Assembly: GCA_016748015.1 (NCBI GenBank)
Contig: JAAOMT010000128.1
Location: forward strand, 1,883,770-1,947,769
From: Geosiphon pyriformis
Lineage: Eukaryota > Glomeromycota > Glomeromycetes > Archaeosporales > Geosiphonaceae
Direction of reading: 5' to 3'
DNA: 64,000 nt
The notes beneath the pieces are model-generated. The model had not been told where the DNA came from, ran no database searches, and worked only from the letters and a program-made list of their open reading frames with translations. A program made the translations under genes and the position numbers. This document shows positions 35,176-48,100 of the stretch, piece after piece. The stretch's first letter is position 1, and each line of letters opens with the position of its first letter.

Positions 35176-36129
35176 ATAAAAAAAAATAATAATAATTATA
35201 ATAGAATTAAATATTATAATTAGTACAAGTAAAATAAAATTAGCATAAAAACAAATAAAATTAAAGTTTTATTTTTTGTAAAAAAAAAACTGACTTTAAA
35301 ACATTAAAACTAGAACTAAAAACACTAGAAAAAAACTTTTTAACATTTTAAAAGAGTTGTTATTAAACATAATAAAGACTTGCAAAATTGTTTTTTGGCT
35401 AAACTAACTTTTTTAGTTATTATAAAATTTTTGGTTAAACTATATTAAAACTATTTTAAGTAGATCTTTTTAAAAAAACTTTAAAAGTAAAAAAATGTTT
35501 TTAAACACCAAAAAACTGATTAGCTATTATTTTATTTAAGAAAAGTACTTTTACAAAGCACTATCAAACAGTTTTTATAGTTATAAATGCTTTATTAATA
35601 AAAATACTACCAGTTGTTTTAAAAAATAAAGAGATTACAACTTTTTTGTTTTTTGCTCTGGTTTTAATCATAAAATTACAAAAGAGAAAGAGTTTTTCTT
35701 ATTATTAAAAACTTTGAAGTAAGAGTACTTTTAAAAACTATAAAAAAAATAAGATTTGTTTTTTTAATTGTGATTATAAAAAATAGAAAAATTTTTTATA
35801 CTAATGTTAATAATAATAATAATATTATTAAAATCAAAGTATAATAACAAATAAAATAATACATTATTTTTATTTATAACAACTTTTATTTAATTAATTT
35901 TATAATAATATATTTTAAGTTTTAAAATTTGTAATTATTCGTAATTCAAAATGAAAAATTGCAATTTTTAATAAAAACAACAATTAATTATAATATTATA
36001 TTCTCTAAAACTTTTAATTGAATTTTTTAATAATATCACAAATAGTGACTACCGTCACGTTTTATAAGTGTCAGTGAGTCAATCATTAGAAGTTAGGGCT
36101 AAAACAAAATTTTGGTTTGCCCGCATAAT
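35176..36129. other. AT-rich border of the repeat island and GAA1 upstream region
   Basis: 35176-36000 is A/T-rich without coding potential and contains words resembling those at 56930-57470 on the far side of the gene island (TTTTATTTTTTGTAAAAAAA followed by a GACTTTAAA word; a TTGCTCTGGTTTTAAT-like segment). From about 36040 the composition changes abruptly to a balanced base content, giving roughly 90 bases of likely 5' UTR and promoter before the GAA1 ATG. Confidence 0.5.
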
Positions 36130-39026
36130 ATGGTCGAGATAACATTAGCCGCACAAGCGCGTCTGCAAAGACGTCGATTGCTTTGGCGAGCTCTAAAAAC
36201 TTGGGTTCCTAGACTTCGGTAAGTCGTTGCTCAGTGCTTTAGCCTCAGTTTAAAACCGTTTCGACATAGTGTCAAACTTGCTTTAGCTTTCTTTTATATG
36301 CCGTCGGGGTTGGTTGGCTTTTCATCCTCCCTTCCGACCAGTACAACAAACACACTTACATTTCAGAAAACGCCCTGTTACCCGGACAGGTTTGCATAAA
36401 ATCTGACGCTGTTGCCGCTTGAATAAGGACTAATTTTAACTAATGTTCTTGTACTGTGGTTTGTCCTAGGTTAACACTCATTATAGCTGGCCCCAGGTAC
36501 ACGAAGCCAACGTTTATCGCGAAAATATCAAGTCTTTCTCAAATTCGAGCTTTGAGTCAGTTCTTTTACTTTTTGCATTTGTTTTTTATATTTCGCTACC
36601 ACAAAATCTCATGTATCAAATATAAATGATATATATCACGAGGGCAGACGCTTTGCGTACGTCGAAGCCGAATTGCGTAAAGCAGGACTCAAGACTGGGA
36701 AACAAAATTTCACTGTTGAAACCTCTGGAAAGGTAGTAGGTTCACTTTATATATTTGATTGACGGCAACTAAAGCAATCATTTTCATTATTAGGTCATCT
36801 CCGGAGTTAATGTTTTTGGGATAATCACTGCACCACGTGGTGACGGAACTGAAGCTCTAGTGTTGAGTGCTCCTTGGGTTTCCAAGGACGGTCTGACAGG
36901 TAAAGGATGAAATCAAAAATTTGAAAAGACTTTATTTCTTAATTAATTCCAACTCTAACTTGTCTTATCTGCTCAGTTAATATAAATGGTGTTGCTGCCG
37001 TTCTCTCGATCGGGAGTTTTTTCCAAAGTACAGGTTCATTACCCATTATCAAACTTCAATTCCCCCGAGTATCTTTTGATTTTTCCGCTATTCGCGCATT
37101 ATTAATTTTGACAATAGTTTTTGAAACCCTGTGAGAACACACATATTGGTCAAAGGATATTATTATCCTAATTACGGATGGCGGTGAGATTGGCGTACAA
37201 GCATGGCTCGAATCATACCATGATTATCATCGCTCTGGTGAGAACTTCTTTTTTTCTCTTAGTTTCCAGTATATAAAGATCTTCTATACATTAACTCATG
37301 GACTATTTGAAGATATCGTTGCTTGCCCTTTATTGTTGCGTTCGGGAGTGATCCAAGCTGCGGTTAATTTAGATTTGCCTGGAACGAACGATTATCGAGC
37401 CTTAGGAATTTTCTATGGTATTACTGTAATAGAGGAATTCGTTCAAATCCCTCTTTCAATTTTAACTCACAATTAAAATTTAATTTAGAGGGCGTGAATG
37501 GACAACTTCCTAACCTTGATTTAATAAACACTATTGTACGCATTACTCGAGTTTCCTTCCATATTCCAATAATGCTACACGATAGCGGGCATATATATTG
37601 GGTGAACGATTACGGGGATTATTACTCTTCCTTGTATAATCTTGCCTTAACCATGAAATATCAAGCTTTAGGACATTCAACTGGAAGTCATGGTTTATTT
37701 CTCAGGTTAGAGAGTATTTGACACGTCCTTTATTTTTCGAAGTTAAGTACATAATGGTTACCTAACAGGTTAAAGTATATCCATATCAGGTATAAAATTG
37801 ATGCTGTTACATTATATGGAAAAACTTTAGAAGGAACCTACCAGCCATTCATGTTTCTCGAGATTGGAACGTAAGATACGATGAAAATATTTTTCCATTT
37901 TCAAATTAAATTATTACAATTGTATTTATCTTTTATTTGAACTGTAGAGTTGTTGAATCGACTTTTAGAAGTTTGAATAATTTACTGGAACATCTTCATC
38001 AATCCTTCTTTTTCTATCTTTTACCTTCACCTGAAACATATATTTCCATTGGCTCTTATTTGCCGCCTGCTATTTTGCTAGCTGTTGGATTGATTTTGCA
38101 TATATCCTTTTTGAATTTATTGAGTTTTTATGGCGTTAAGCAAGAAAAGACAACTATACTTGACCCATTAAACTTTTTAACGCTTTAGCATTATGGGGTT
38201 ACACGGGGGATGAGCCGATAAACACAATTTCATTAAGTAATCAGCCACCAACATCAGAAAAAGTCATAAATTCTCAAGGAATCTCAATACCCACCCCATT
38301 TAATATACGCCCAAGGAGAATATTATTCCCACTAGTCGCATTGATCACCACTCATGCTGCTGGGATTTTCATCTTCTTTCTTGTAAAATATCATTTTTTA
38401 TTCAAGAAAATTGCCAATTTTTTCTTTATTCAGGTAAGGAGGTTTCACAAGATTCTTTTTGCTTTATGATTTTTTTTGGTTTCTATTCTCATTCCGAGAG
38501 TTTCTTGAAGGATTATTTGTTTGTTTTAGCATTATCAGGATATATAACATTAAAGGTTTCTTCTGTTCTTGTTTCCACAATGGAAAACCGCAATCGACTC
38601 AATGATCTATTGGAACTCAAATCACCACATGAGACTACAAATTCCACGAATGAACCAAATCTAAAGCCGGCTGCCGATTGGGTGGTAATAAAGTGCTTCA
38701 CATTGGCTCTCACCGGAATGATCATAGCTTGTCTTTCGGTTCTCAATTTTAGTTTGGCCGTTTCAACTGCATTGATTGTGATCATTCCATTCTCGCTTTT
38801 TCGTCCACACGAAAAAAATATCATCAGATATTTACAGTTAGTATCTTTGGCGTTAATATCGCCCCCTGGGATTCTTTTTTTATCGGGTACAGATTTGGGC
38901 GAATTTTTGAAATCGGCATTGACGGAATATCAATTGCTGGGTAATTATTTGCTTCCCTTTACCTTTTGTCTCTATTGGCCTAATGTACTAGCATATATAG
39001 TGATTGTACAAGCACCCTTAAAGTAA
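36130..39026 (+). CDS. GAA1: GPI transamidase component GAA1 (GPAA1)
   Basis: A subunit of the ER GPI-transamidase complex that attaches GPI anchors to proteins. Exons I can place: 36130-36218, 36287-36389, 36470-36555, 36648-36732, 36794-36899, 36977-37027, 37136-37237, about 37313-37417, 37489-37705, 37800-37870, about 37948-38110, about 38189-38370 and about 38450-39026. Product about 650 residues (human and yeast proteins are about 615-620). Family signatures: a first membrane segment (LLYAVGVGWLFILP), HTYISENALLPGQVNTHYSW, GVNVFGIITAPRGDGTEALV, YWSKDIIILITDGGEIGVQA, NGQLPNLDLINTIVRI, GSHGLF, and a multi-span hydrophobic C-terminus. The peptidase-like luminal domain is as expected. Introns of about 55-100 bp start GT. 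The boundary near 38110-38188 is not a clean GT-AG in frame. Confidence 0.93.
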
Positions 39027-40013
39027 TATTGAATCTGGGTTTGAAAATAACGCGTTACTTTAACGGTCAATCATAATAGTACTCAAAATACATGTCCCCC
39101 CCCCCCAAATCACTAACATACAAGAGGAACATAATAAACTAAAGCAGAAAAAGAGTTTTGAAGTTTCAATGCCTATAGCTAGCAATGACTTTCCATGAAA
39201 GTCATCATCGCTGCTGCCACGACAGTTAAACGTATCTCCACAATTATCAGGTTCACAAAAAAAAGATTTAATTTAACTGTACACTCCTTATTTACGCAGG
39301 AGACAAAAGAGGTTCATCACCACTTTACAGCGATTTGTTAGTTCTTGATAGTCATAAAATTTACCACTTTAAATATTGTGTTGTAATAACACTTTGGGAT
39401 TGAAATTGAGTAGTTTATTAAAGGCATAAACATTCAAAATTTATATATTTATTTTATATAAAATATTATAATTTTTAATAAATTTTGTTCAAGATTTGAT
39501 TAAAATATGGGTTAAAAATATTGAGATTCATTAAATAGTTTTTATGCATACTAAGTTTCTTTATTTTATTTTAAGTGTGAATATTTGAATCTTTATTGCA
39601 AATAAAACAGGTGTATGTTATGGAGAACAAAAGGTTTGTGATGTAAACGCGTCTTTTCGTGTTGCTCGTGTTTTAAAAAGCAGACATGTATTTTATCGTG
39701 TTTCTATAACTTTGTATTATGAACAAGTATTTTATAATTCCAAGTCTTCATAATACCCATTAGTTCATAAGTAATAGATGTAAAGAGCTGGGTTCAATAT
39801 ATTTCTACAATCTCACTGATTTTAATGTCGTCTGAATGCCAGATGAAAACGATCTGTTAAATTAATGAAATAACAGAAAAAATGTATACAGATCACGTCG
39901 GAACCTTAAGAGGTTTTAATTAGTATTATGGAAAAAGGATTTTGATAGTTTAGATGATTCAAGGTAATATCTAACTAAAAATTGTCAATGTTCTTTGCTA
40001 TTTTTCTTTTGAA
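39027..40013. other. Intergenic region between convergent GAA1 and UPS2-like genes
   Basis: Contains the presumed 3' ends of both genes and an 11-C homopolymer at 39096-39106. I see no open frame, RNA gene or repeat of note. Confidence 0.5.
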
Positions 40014-40648
40014 TTAAGTGGTTTCTCCTTGACGCCGTAGTCTCTCTAATACGTTTTCGAATCCTTGTCGCCCCTGCACGGAATTCTCTCGAAAACGGGC
40101 AACACAAAAGTCTTCCAAATAATTAGTAAATCGTGATATTGATTCACCACACTTAATTCGAGCTTCTTGTTGGAAAAGTGTCCTACGGTAGATGGCGTTT
40201 TTTTGAAGATCAATCAATTTAAGAACTAACTTAGCAATCCTTTCTAATAGATCCCTACCCTCCACTCCTAATTTTAAATTACTTACTTGCAGGGATCGTT
40301 TGGATCCTCTTTATATGTCACTGTCTCAGAGACATTGACTAAATGATTCATTGTAAGATTCGAACTGGTCATGCGTAATGTTTTATTTTTAGGATCGATT
40401 TCGCTTATTTCTCGGGCGTAGGAGACAGTTTCCTCTCCACAAAGCTTTAGTATCCATTTAGGGATATTCTGCTGACAAGTTATCAAACGTTCTGTTCGAA
40501 GAATGCCCGTTACCGGATCCACGTATCGATCCAGTACGTCAACAGCGACGACATGCGGACATTCTTCATTTGGATATTTACGCCAGTTTGCGGCCGAAAC
40601 GTATGACCAAGGATAGCGGAAAGTGTATGAGGTTTCAAAGAATTTCAT
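40014..40648 (-). CDS. PRELI/MSF1-domain protein, UPS2/PRELID3 type
   Basis: Two exons, 40648-40287 and 40182-40014, joined over a 104-bp GTAAGT...TAG intron. The split Lys codon continues into TLFQQEARI, the expected family sequence, which confirms the splice. Product 176 residues, nearly all of it the PRELI domain: MKFFETSYTF, ANWRKYPNEECPHVVAVDVL, ERLITCQQNIPKWIL, SNLTMNHL, YLEDFCVARF. The family shuttles phospholipids across the mitochondrial intermembrane space in complex with Mdm35; UPS2-type members move phosphatidylserine for conversion to phosphatidylethanolamine. The resemblance to the MKxF...NPxDS...KTLFQQEA pattern favours UPS2/3 over UPS1. It is shorter than yeast Ups2 because it lacks a C-terminal tail. 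Confidence 0.92.
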
Positions 40649-41104
40649 TTTTAAGTGTTTTCAGAGATTTTTAAATTCTTCTGGGTAAGTCTTGGTTTAA
40701 AAAAAAATACTTTGGTAGTCAAAGTGGATTAGTGCCTTTGTTATATTTCAAGATTTTATTGAGAATTTTGATTTAGTAACCATTTGAAACTTTACCTTTA
40801 ACTTTTAACGTGATCAGATTTTCAGCAAGGGAAATAAAAGATCCAATAAAATGTACAAGAGTATTTCGCAGCTTAAAGAAACAAAAGTCTGGAAGTAGGT
40901 GCAAATTATTGAGAAGAAATCAGATCAGAGATTTTTAATAAATTTATGGCTTCAAATTGATGGCAAAATTCACATGTTTGTGAAACATTTTTGGTTAACT
41001 TAATTTAAGACTATTAAGTCTGTCCTAATAAAATTTGGAAGCCTTTTATTTTAAAAGTGCCCTTGGAAAGTAGAAGTTAGAAAGCACTTAAATAACATTA
41101 GCTC
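40649..41104. other. Shared upstream region of UPS2-like and uS8m genes
   Basis: 456 bp between two divergent start codons, AT-rich with several T and A runs. Both neighbours are mitochondrial proteins, so a bidirectional promoter is possible, but no specific element is recognisable. Confidence 0.4.
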
Positions 41105-41566
41105 ATGCCACCACCTCATGATATATGTGCACGCGTCCAGAATGGGTTTTTGGCTCGCCTAAAAAGTATTGCGATACCAGATACAAACATGAATCTGGCC
41201 ATATGTAACATCCTCTATCAACAAGGATTTATATCATCGGTTAGACGCGGTAACCATCGTAAACCTGACACTACTTTTACGTCAACCACACCATTGAACG
41301 TCGCGACTAGAAGACTATGGCTTGAGCTCAAATTTAGGGACAACCAGCCTGTTCTGCATAAGATGCGTTTAGTGAGCAAAAGCTCAAGAAGAATATACAT
41401 GAATGTTGATGAAATTGTATCGTTATGTAGTGGCAGGCAGGCCAAATGGATATCATCATTACAACCTGGTGAAATTGCAATATTCAGCACAGACCGTGGT
41501 GTTTTGGAAGCTCGCGATGCTATTAAAGTTAATCGAGGCGGGGAATTTCTTTGCAGGGTTTTTTGA
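41105..41566 (+). CDS. MRPS8: Mitochondrial small-subunit ribosomal protein uS8m (MRPS8)
   Basis: A single-exon gene of 153 residues, close to yeast Mrps8. The N-terminal half has the S8 pattern of an initial helix with ARVQNGFLARLKSIAIP, then LAICNILYQQGFISSV. The C-terminus ends with the diagnostic S8 block FSTDRGVLEARDAIKV followed by GGEFLCRVF. uS8 binds the central domain of small-subunit rRNA during assembly. The start at 41105 leaves almost no leader; mitochondrial S8 proteins of fungi commonly lack a long cleaved presequence. The ATG is the first in frame and the reading frame is intact. Confidence 0.92.
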   Translation: MPPPHDICARVQNGFLARLKSIAIPDTNMNLAICNILYQQGFISSVRRGNHRKPDTTFTSTTPLNVATRRLWLELKFRDNQPVLHKMRLVSKSSRRIYMNVDEIVSLCSGRQAKWISSLQPGEIAIFSTDRGVLEARDAIKVNRGGEFLCRVF

Positions 41567-42152
41567 GAATTCCCGGGAATCTGATATCTTTTGTGGTAAG
41601 TGAGAATTTACTTGCAATTTTCATTTTGGTAAGCATAATTAATTTTTTAAATAATTTAAGGCATGGATAAATTATTTAAAATATTCCAATATATTATCTA
41701 ATAAGATTGGATTAATAGATATCGATTTCGAGAATTTGAATGACTTGGAGTTTTCATTGTATAATATATCGCGTTATGATGAGAGAGATTAATTGCGATT
41801 TAAAATTGATAAAAGAAGCTTAAGGGTGAACATCTTTAAAACCCATCACTTAGCGATCCTACATTTTTTTCAAGTGCAGATGATAATCCCAATTGGTGCT
41901 ACCTTCTGAAAATCTAATTGCAAAACAAAAAATAATTTACTGATTCCCTTTAAAACCATCCAATAACTGGGTGAAGATCAGCATTTTGAGTTTAAACTAT
42001 ATTCTGGATGTGCTGGTCGGGCATCAAGTGATTGAACTTTTGGATTTTTTAGCGTTTGCAGCTACCACTTTCTAGAACAAAATATCTAAAAAACAATATA
42101 GTGGTTCGAGCAACTTCTTTGCTAGATTCAGCTTTCGCTGTTAAGGTTCTCT
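41567..42152. other. Intergenic region before VPS8
   Basis: AT-rich, with no coding potential seen. The last 150 bases before 42153 (CAGCTACCACTTTCTAGAAC and following) are more balanced in composition and probably hold the VPS8 promoter and 5' UTR. Confidence 0.4.
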
Positions 42153-45100
42153 ATGACACCCACCAAGATTCAAACCGACACTTACGACCTCTTTTTAAAG
42201 CAGATTTTAGAATCTGATACAGACGATGACTTTTTAAGAAACGAGGATTTTTTGAAAAATTTTCCTTTAGTATCCAATCACGGTGTCTCTGATGGACAAT
42301 TCCCTCCAGAGTTGGAAGCTGCTCTGGAGGACAAAGTTCAGAGAGAGCAATATCTGAATGACTTAAAAAAGAGATTGGAAGCATGGAAAGCAGCAGGCTT
42401 GACAGACGCTATGAAAAGAGCTATTGAATTGTTGCATGATGGTAATGGAATGCCACCTGGAAATAATGGGGACGACGAAGAGGAGACAGATGGAAGGTTA
42501 GAATCTATTTTGGTTCCCACAATTTAAGGTGGCTATAGTAGCTATTGTGGAAAAAGCTTTAGATTTGGAGACTTAAAGAAAGCCGTGGTAAAATACTCTA
42601 TAACCAACCTTGAGTCTTCTTTACACCTAAACATTTGATTCAAAGATCAAGGAGCATTAAGTTTCACCCAAAGCTTTTTTTCATTCTCTTTTTCAACTTA
42701 GTAATGACGAGCCATCCACTCCCACCACAGAATCCCTAGACTCTCAACCACCCCCAAAAATTGCCGAGGGGTCTATTTCGCGTCTCGGTATGCCTTACGT
42801 GAATGAGTAAATTATATTACCGCTTGTTTCGGCGTTACGTTTGCTCTTAAAGCTCAAAAAATATATATTTCCTAGTCAACGGGGTTTCTTCACTCAACGA
42901 TATCGAAAGTTGTTTTAATTCTCTACTTATCCCCGAGCTGGATCTTCCAACAACAGCTGAAAGCACAATAAAATCGGTGCTCACAGAGTTATATAAACTT
43001 CAAGAAGATCTTCAGATTCATTTGCAAGGGGGTCCCTTGGCCGCACCATCCACTTTAGGCACTCAGCGCCTTAGGAAGGTTCAAGACCTTTTAGATAGGG
43101 TCATGAAAGAAGCGGCATTATATGAAGAATTTTCTAACAAAGGTATCTAAAATTGGTTCAATTTTCATATTAAACATTTTTTATTAAGACCCATTATAAT
43201 TGATTTGAAATAGCACAACATTTGAATCTCGATCAAATATTGAATGAATCGGACGGCTCTAGTGAAGATGAATATTTGGACTCTGAGACTCCGGATACAG
43301 AATCTGGACTGATATCATATGAGGTGTTATCTCTTAATTTTTTTTAATATTATGCTTTGTGATAACTTGATAAATAATTAGGTTTCGGCTTTTTAGGATT
43401 CGCAATCGGATGTATCACGGCGATCAATAACTAGTACTGTTACAAGCCCAATGTCTCCGCTTGCCTTAAAAGCAATTGATCCTAACCTTGCCAGACTGCG
43501 ATCAATATCCTCCAATTCTATTACGTCAATGCAATCCCGTGCTTCATCATCTAAGCATTCAAATTCCTCTACCTTATCTGTATCTCCATTTGAAGATATG
43601 GGATCTAATACTCCCCCTGAACCATGGGAGGCATTCAAATGGGCACCTTTGAATAAAATTTCTGATCACCTCTATTCTACTAGTGTTAGACAAAGTGCTG
43701 GATTACCCACTGTCCTAGCTGTATGATTAAATTTTCCAAAATTTCAAATTTCTATATTTCATGATTACTTTTGATAAAGTCTTCGTTTTAATTCCAGGTA
43801 AGTGGAGTTATAGCAATAGGCACTACACGCGGGTTGATTCTTGTTTATGAGAAAACCAAACAGAATCTTAAATGTGTTCTTGGTACAACAACAGACGGTA
43901 TTTTATCTATTTGAGCCTTTTTGGATTTCATTTGGTGCTTATTTCCACGAATACTTACTATCTTGCTCTCTTTACGAAAGCTCTTGAACATGGAGCCGTA
44001 ACAGCGCTCGCTATTTCTACTGATCACTCGCAAATTGTCAGTGGTCATGCACAGGGTCACATTTTTATTTGGGATTTAGCAAGGCCTAATAACCCTATGA
44101 GATCCATTCTACCAATTTCATCTGCGGTTGCTGCTGGTGGTAGAAAAGACGGCCACATTAAGGGTTCAGCTATATTACATGTTGACTTCATAGGTGTGAG
44201 GAAAAACGGCATCGTTTCTGGAGACGATCATGTGAGTTCCAAAAATTTTGCATTAATTCATATATTATTATCAATATTTTTTAAACTTTTGTTTAATATT
44301 TAATTAAAATTATTTATGGGGCCTCAGGGAATGGCTTTTTACCACAACTTATATAAAGTTATGATGGTTAACGCCATCGAAACTAACCCCATTCTTGGAC
44401 GTTACCCGGTTTCATTGTCATCATCCAGTACTCCCGTGGTATCGAAATCGAATAGAGCAAGCACTGTTTTTGGATTGGCTCCTTTACCTTTGGGACAGTT
44501 GCCCCATGGCTCTGAAGGCTTTGGACTTGTTGCAATGCTTACACCTTATAAAGTAATATGTTGAGAATATACACATGATATTTATTACGGTGAAGACGAT
44601 AATTTCGCTAAACCCTTATCATATTTAGATGAGAATAATCAGCACAAAACCAACTATAAAAACCCAATACAAATGCCCTAGACCTAGGCATCATTCTTTA
44701 GACTCCTCCAGATCAATTTCAGGCTGTCTAGCGTGGTATCCTGCCACTAAGTATAAGTTGAATGCAGGTATTACGGTTTGACCCTGAATTCTCTTTATTT
44801 CTTCTTTATTCTCTATTCTCACTAAAAAGACGGAATTTTAATGGGTTTATAGGAGACTCTTCTATTATCGAGACTGATCCATATCTCGCATTTTCTTGGG
44901 GAAATTATCTCACAATTCTAAAGGTTACTGTCACCCAAATTAATACGCTAGACTTACCTCAAAAACATCGCCGTCACGATCGAGACATACAATTAGCATT
45001 TACAAAGATTGGAGATTGGAAGGGCAACAATGGGATAGTTGGTCTTCAATGGCTTTTACCTCACGTGAGTGCTTAAAAGTTGAATAGCCACGCATTTTCT

Positions 45101-48100
45101 AGAGGGCTAACAAATTTAACTTGAAAAAATATTTCAGGTTTTATTGATCTTAACCAATACCGAAGATATTATCGTCTTTGATCCTAGACACATGAAAGAA
45201 AGTGAGCAAAACAATATTCGACGAAAATCCTTAGTTTATCATGATCGGTTTTTGATCGCTTTAAAAGATTCCCCTGAAGTCGTACAATCACCCAATGACA
45301 CAAATAAGTTGACGGTGGATTTAGGATATTATCACAGTTTGCGAGTCAACAAGTCTGCTGTATATTTATTGGTGCGTGTTCTTTAACATTTTTTTGATAT
45401 TTTGTTTTCTCTGCTATCAATTTCTTCCAATGTTTTCACAATTTTATAATAGGGAGTACGTCAATTGTTTGTTGGTACCCTATTGTCTTGGGCGGACCGT
45501 ATCTTGGCTCATTTCACATCTGGTGACTTTTTAGAGGCCATTGCGCTCGCTACTTCATTTTATGATGGAACATCCCCTCAAACAATACTCGGTTTGCCAG
45601 ACGAAGAGGAAAGCCGTCACGCTCTTGTGGGTGAGAAACTTATGGAGCTTTTAGTGGCTTCTTTAAATTATGCTTTTTCCGCTGGCGGGACAGCATATTT
45701 TCGCGAATTGGCAGTCAAGTGTATTGAAGCATGCCTTAGCATGCACAAAGAAGACTTCATCTTTAGTGATGTATATGAGCGGTATTCGAATGCTTCCGTA
45801 ACAGGGATCTTACTTGAGGAACTCGAACCTTACATTATAAAAGATAAAATTCGAGATTTACCTCCAGAAATAATGAAAGATCTGGTTTCGCATTATCAAA
45901 AACATCGCATGTTGGCACGGGTTGAAGAATGTATATGGCACATTAACCCACTATGTTTGGATATTGATCAAGTTGTCCAACTATGTTCTAGTGAAGGTCT
46001 ATATGATGCATATATTTATGTATATAATCGCTCGATGGTGGACTATGTTAGTCCAGCGGTTGAGCTCGTTGTTTTGATCCGGAAAATATTGATCTTGGAA
46101 AAACCAAAACGCCGAAAACACCGACTTTCAATGGGAGGTGCAACAGATCATGGCTTACAAGTCGAAGATATAGAAACCATGAAATCGAACGCTCGAAAAT
46201 TTTACACATATCTTAAAAACATTCTTACTGGACGTACATATCCAAATGGAGCCCCCCTAAATGAGATCGAAGCGAATGAGGCGCGCACGACACTCTACTC
46301 GTTCGTCTTTTCAGGTCGTTGTGTTGTCTGGCCCAGACATGGTGGGGATCTTATCTTGACAGCCGAAGATGAGAAGCATGGCGCTGAGCCTACATATCCA
46401 TATCTACGATTGTTCCTGCGATTTGATACTCAGGCGTTTCTCCAATCTTTAGAATCGGCTTTCGAAGATTCTTACCTCAACGGAGTTGAGATAAATACGA
46501 GTAATGATGAATATTACGAAGAGGAAGATGTACCAGGAAAAATAATCAACCGACAATTACTAGTAAATATTTTGCTTGAAGTAATGACCTCAAGCTCTGC
46601 AGAACATTCCGAATTTACCCCTTCCGACATATCTTATATATACTGTTTCGTGTCTCGAAACCTTCCCAAATATCCCCAATTTCTCCTATTACCACCATCA
46701 ACCATTCAACATATTTTAATAAAACTCGGTATGGATAATGATCCTCGTACGCGAGAAGAACGCCAGTTTGCAGTTGAATGCTTGCTCTCAATATACAATC
46801 CTGATAACGAAGATCGCATGGTTGCCCTCTACGAGAACGCCGGATTTTGGCGGGTTTTAGAACATGTGTATAAGGCTGATAAAAAGTATGGATTGCTTGT
46901 AACAACCTACCTGAAAGATGCTGATCGAAGAAAAGAAGTATTCCAATGTATCAGAGGGCTATTGGATCCCAATTGTGGGCTAACGCAAAGTCAACGTGAT
47001 GAAGTGTCTGCTACTGTCATGTCAATGATTGCTGATATTGTCAATATCGACGGTGAAAAAACGGCGCAGTTAATCCAAATCTATTTTAATCGTGATCATC
47101 AGAATGTAATCGCAAATTTGGAATCTTCTCCAATACTTCTTTTCACGTATCTAAGAGGACTTTTAGAGCCTCTGCAAGATATTTTAAACGCAGAAGACCC
47201 AGATTTTGTCCCGGATGTCGAAGAACAAATCATTTGTGCTGATAAAACCACAGATTTAACATTTATTGGACCAGAAATCCATGAACAGTACATCGCGCTC
47301 ATGTGCAAATTCGACCCTACTGGTGTATATCACTACCTTCAAACACACCAAGAAAACACATACAGACTTGAGAAGGTACTGCTTATATGTGAAGCTGCGG
47401 GTATCGTAGACTCTGTTGTTTGGATCTTGGAGCGAAGTGGAAATGCTTTAGGTGCGCTTGATAAAGTATTGCAAATCGTTCAAGGAAAAAAGCAAGATAT
47501 TCTCGATCTCGTAGAAGAAAAAAAAAATACCATGAATGAGAGATGGACATTGCATGAAAAATCTAGAGTGGATCAATCTTTGATGAAGTTAAAAGGTGTG
47601 CTTAAAATAGGCATAATGTTATGTGAGAATAGTTGCCGAAGAGCAACAATGTCAAATAATGGCAGTGAAATTGCTTCAACTTCTGTTATACCGTTACCTA
47701 ATCGTACAAATGAAAGTGAAACTGAGATTTTATGGTTCAAACTTCTTGATTCATTTTTGGGCGCCACTAAATCGATATCATCAAGTTTATCACCACAGTT
47801 TCCATCCTTATTGCCCGATAGGCTAATGGCCAACGGACAGGTGTCATCATATGGTATGCCCCGGATACCCGTACCTCCTCATATAGCGAATCATCTCATT
47901 ACCACATTCAAGTCTTATGTACAGTCTATCATGAGGTCATTACTTCTATCAACCTCTTCTTACGTTTCTTTGCCTCGGCTGCTACTTCGGTTCATTCAAT
48001 CACAATCCAAGAGGAACAGTACGGTTGCGGATTTCAGGGAAATCTTTGTTGGCATGATTGATACATATAAATATGAAGGTCAGTTGCTGGCTATGACCAA

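Noticed and set aside
40183-40286. A 19-bp mini-intron in the UPS2-like gene (GTAAGT...TTAG)
   Set aside because: The longer 104-bp intron joins directly to the conserved TLFQQEA segment in frame, so the short one is not needed.
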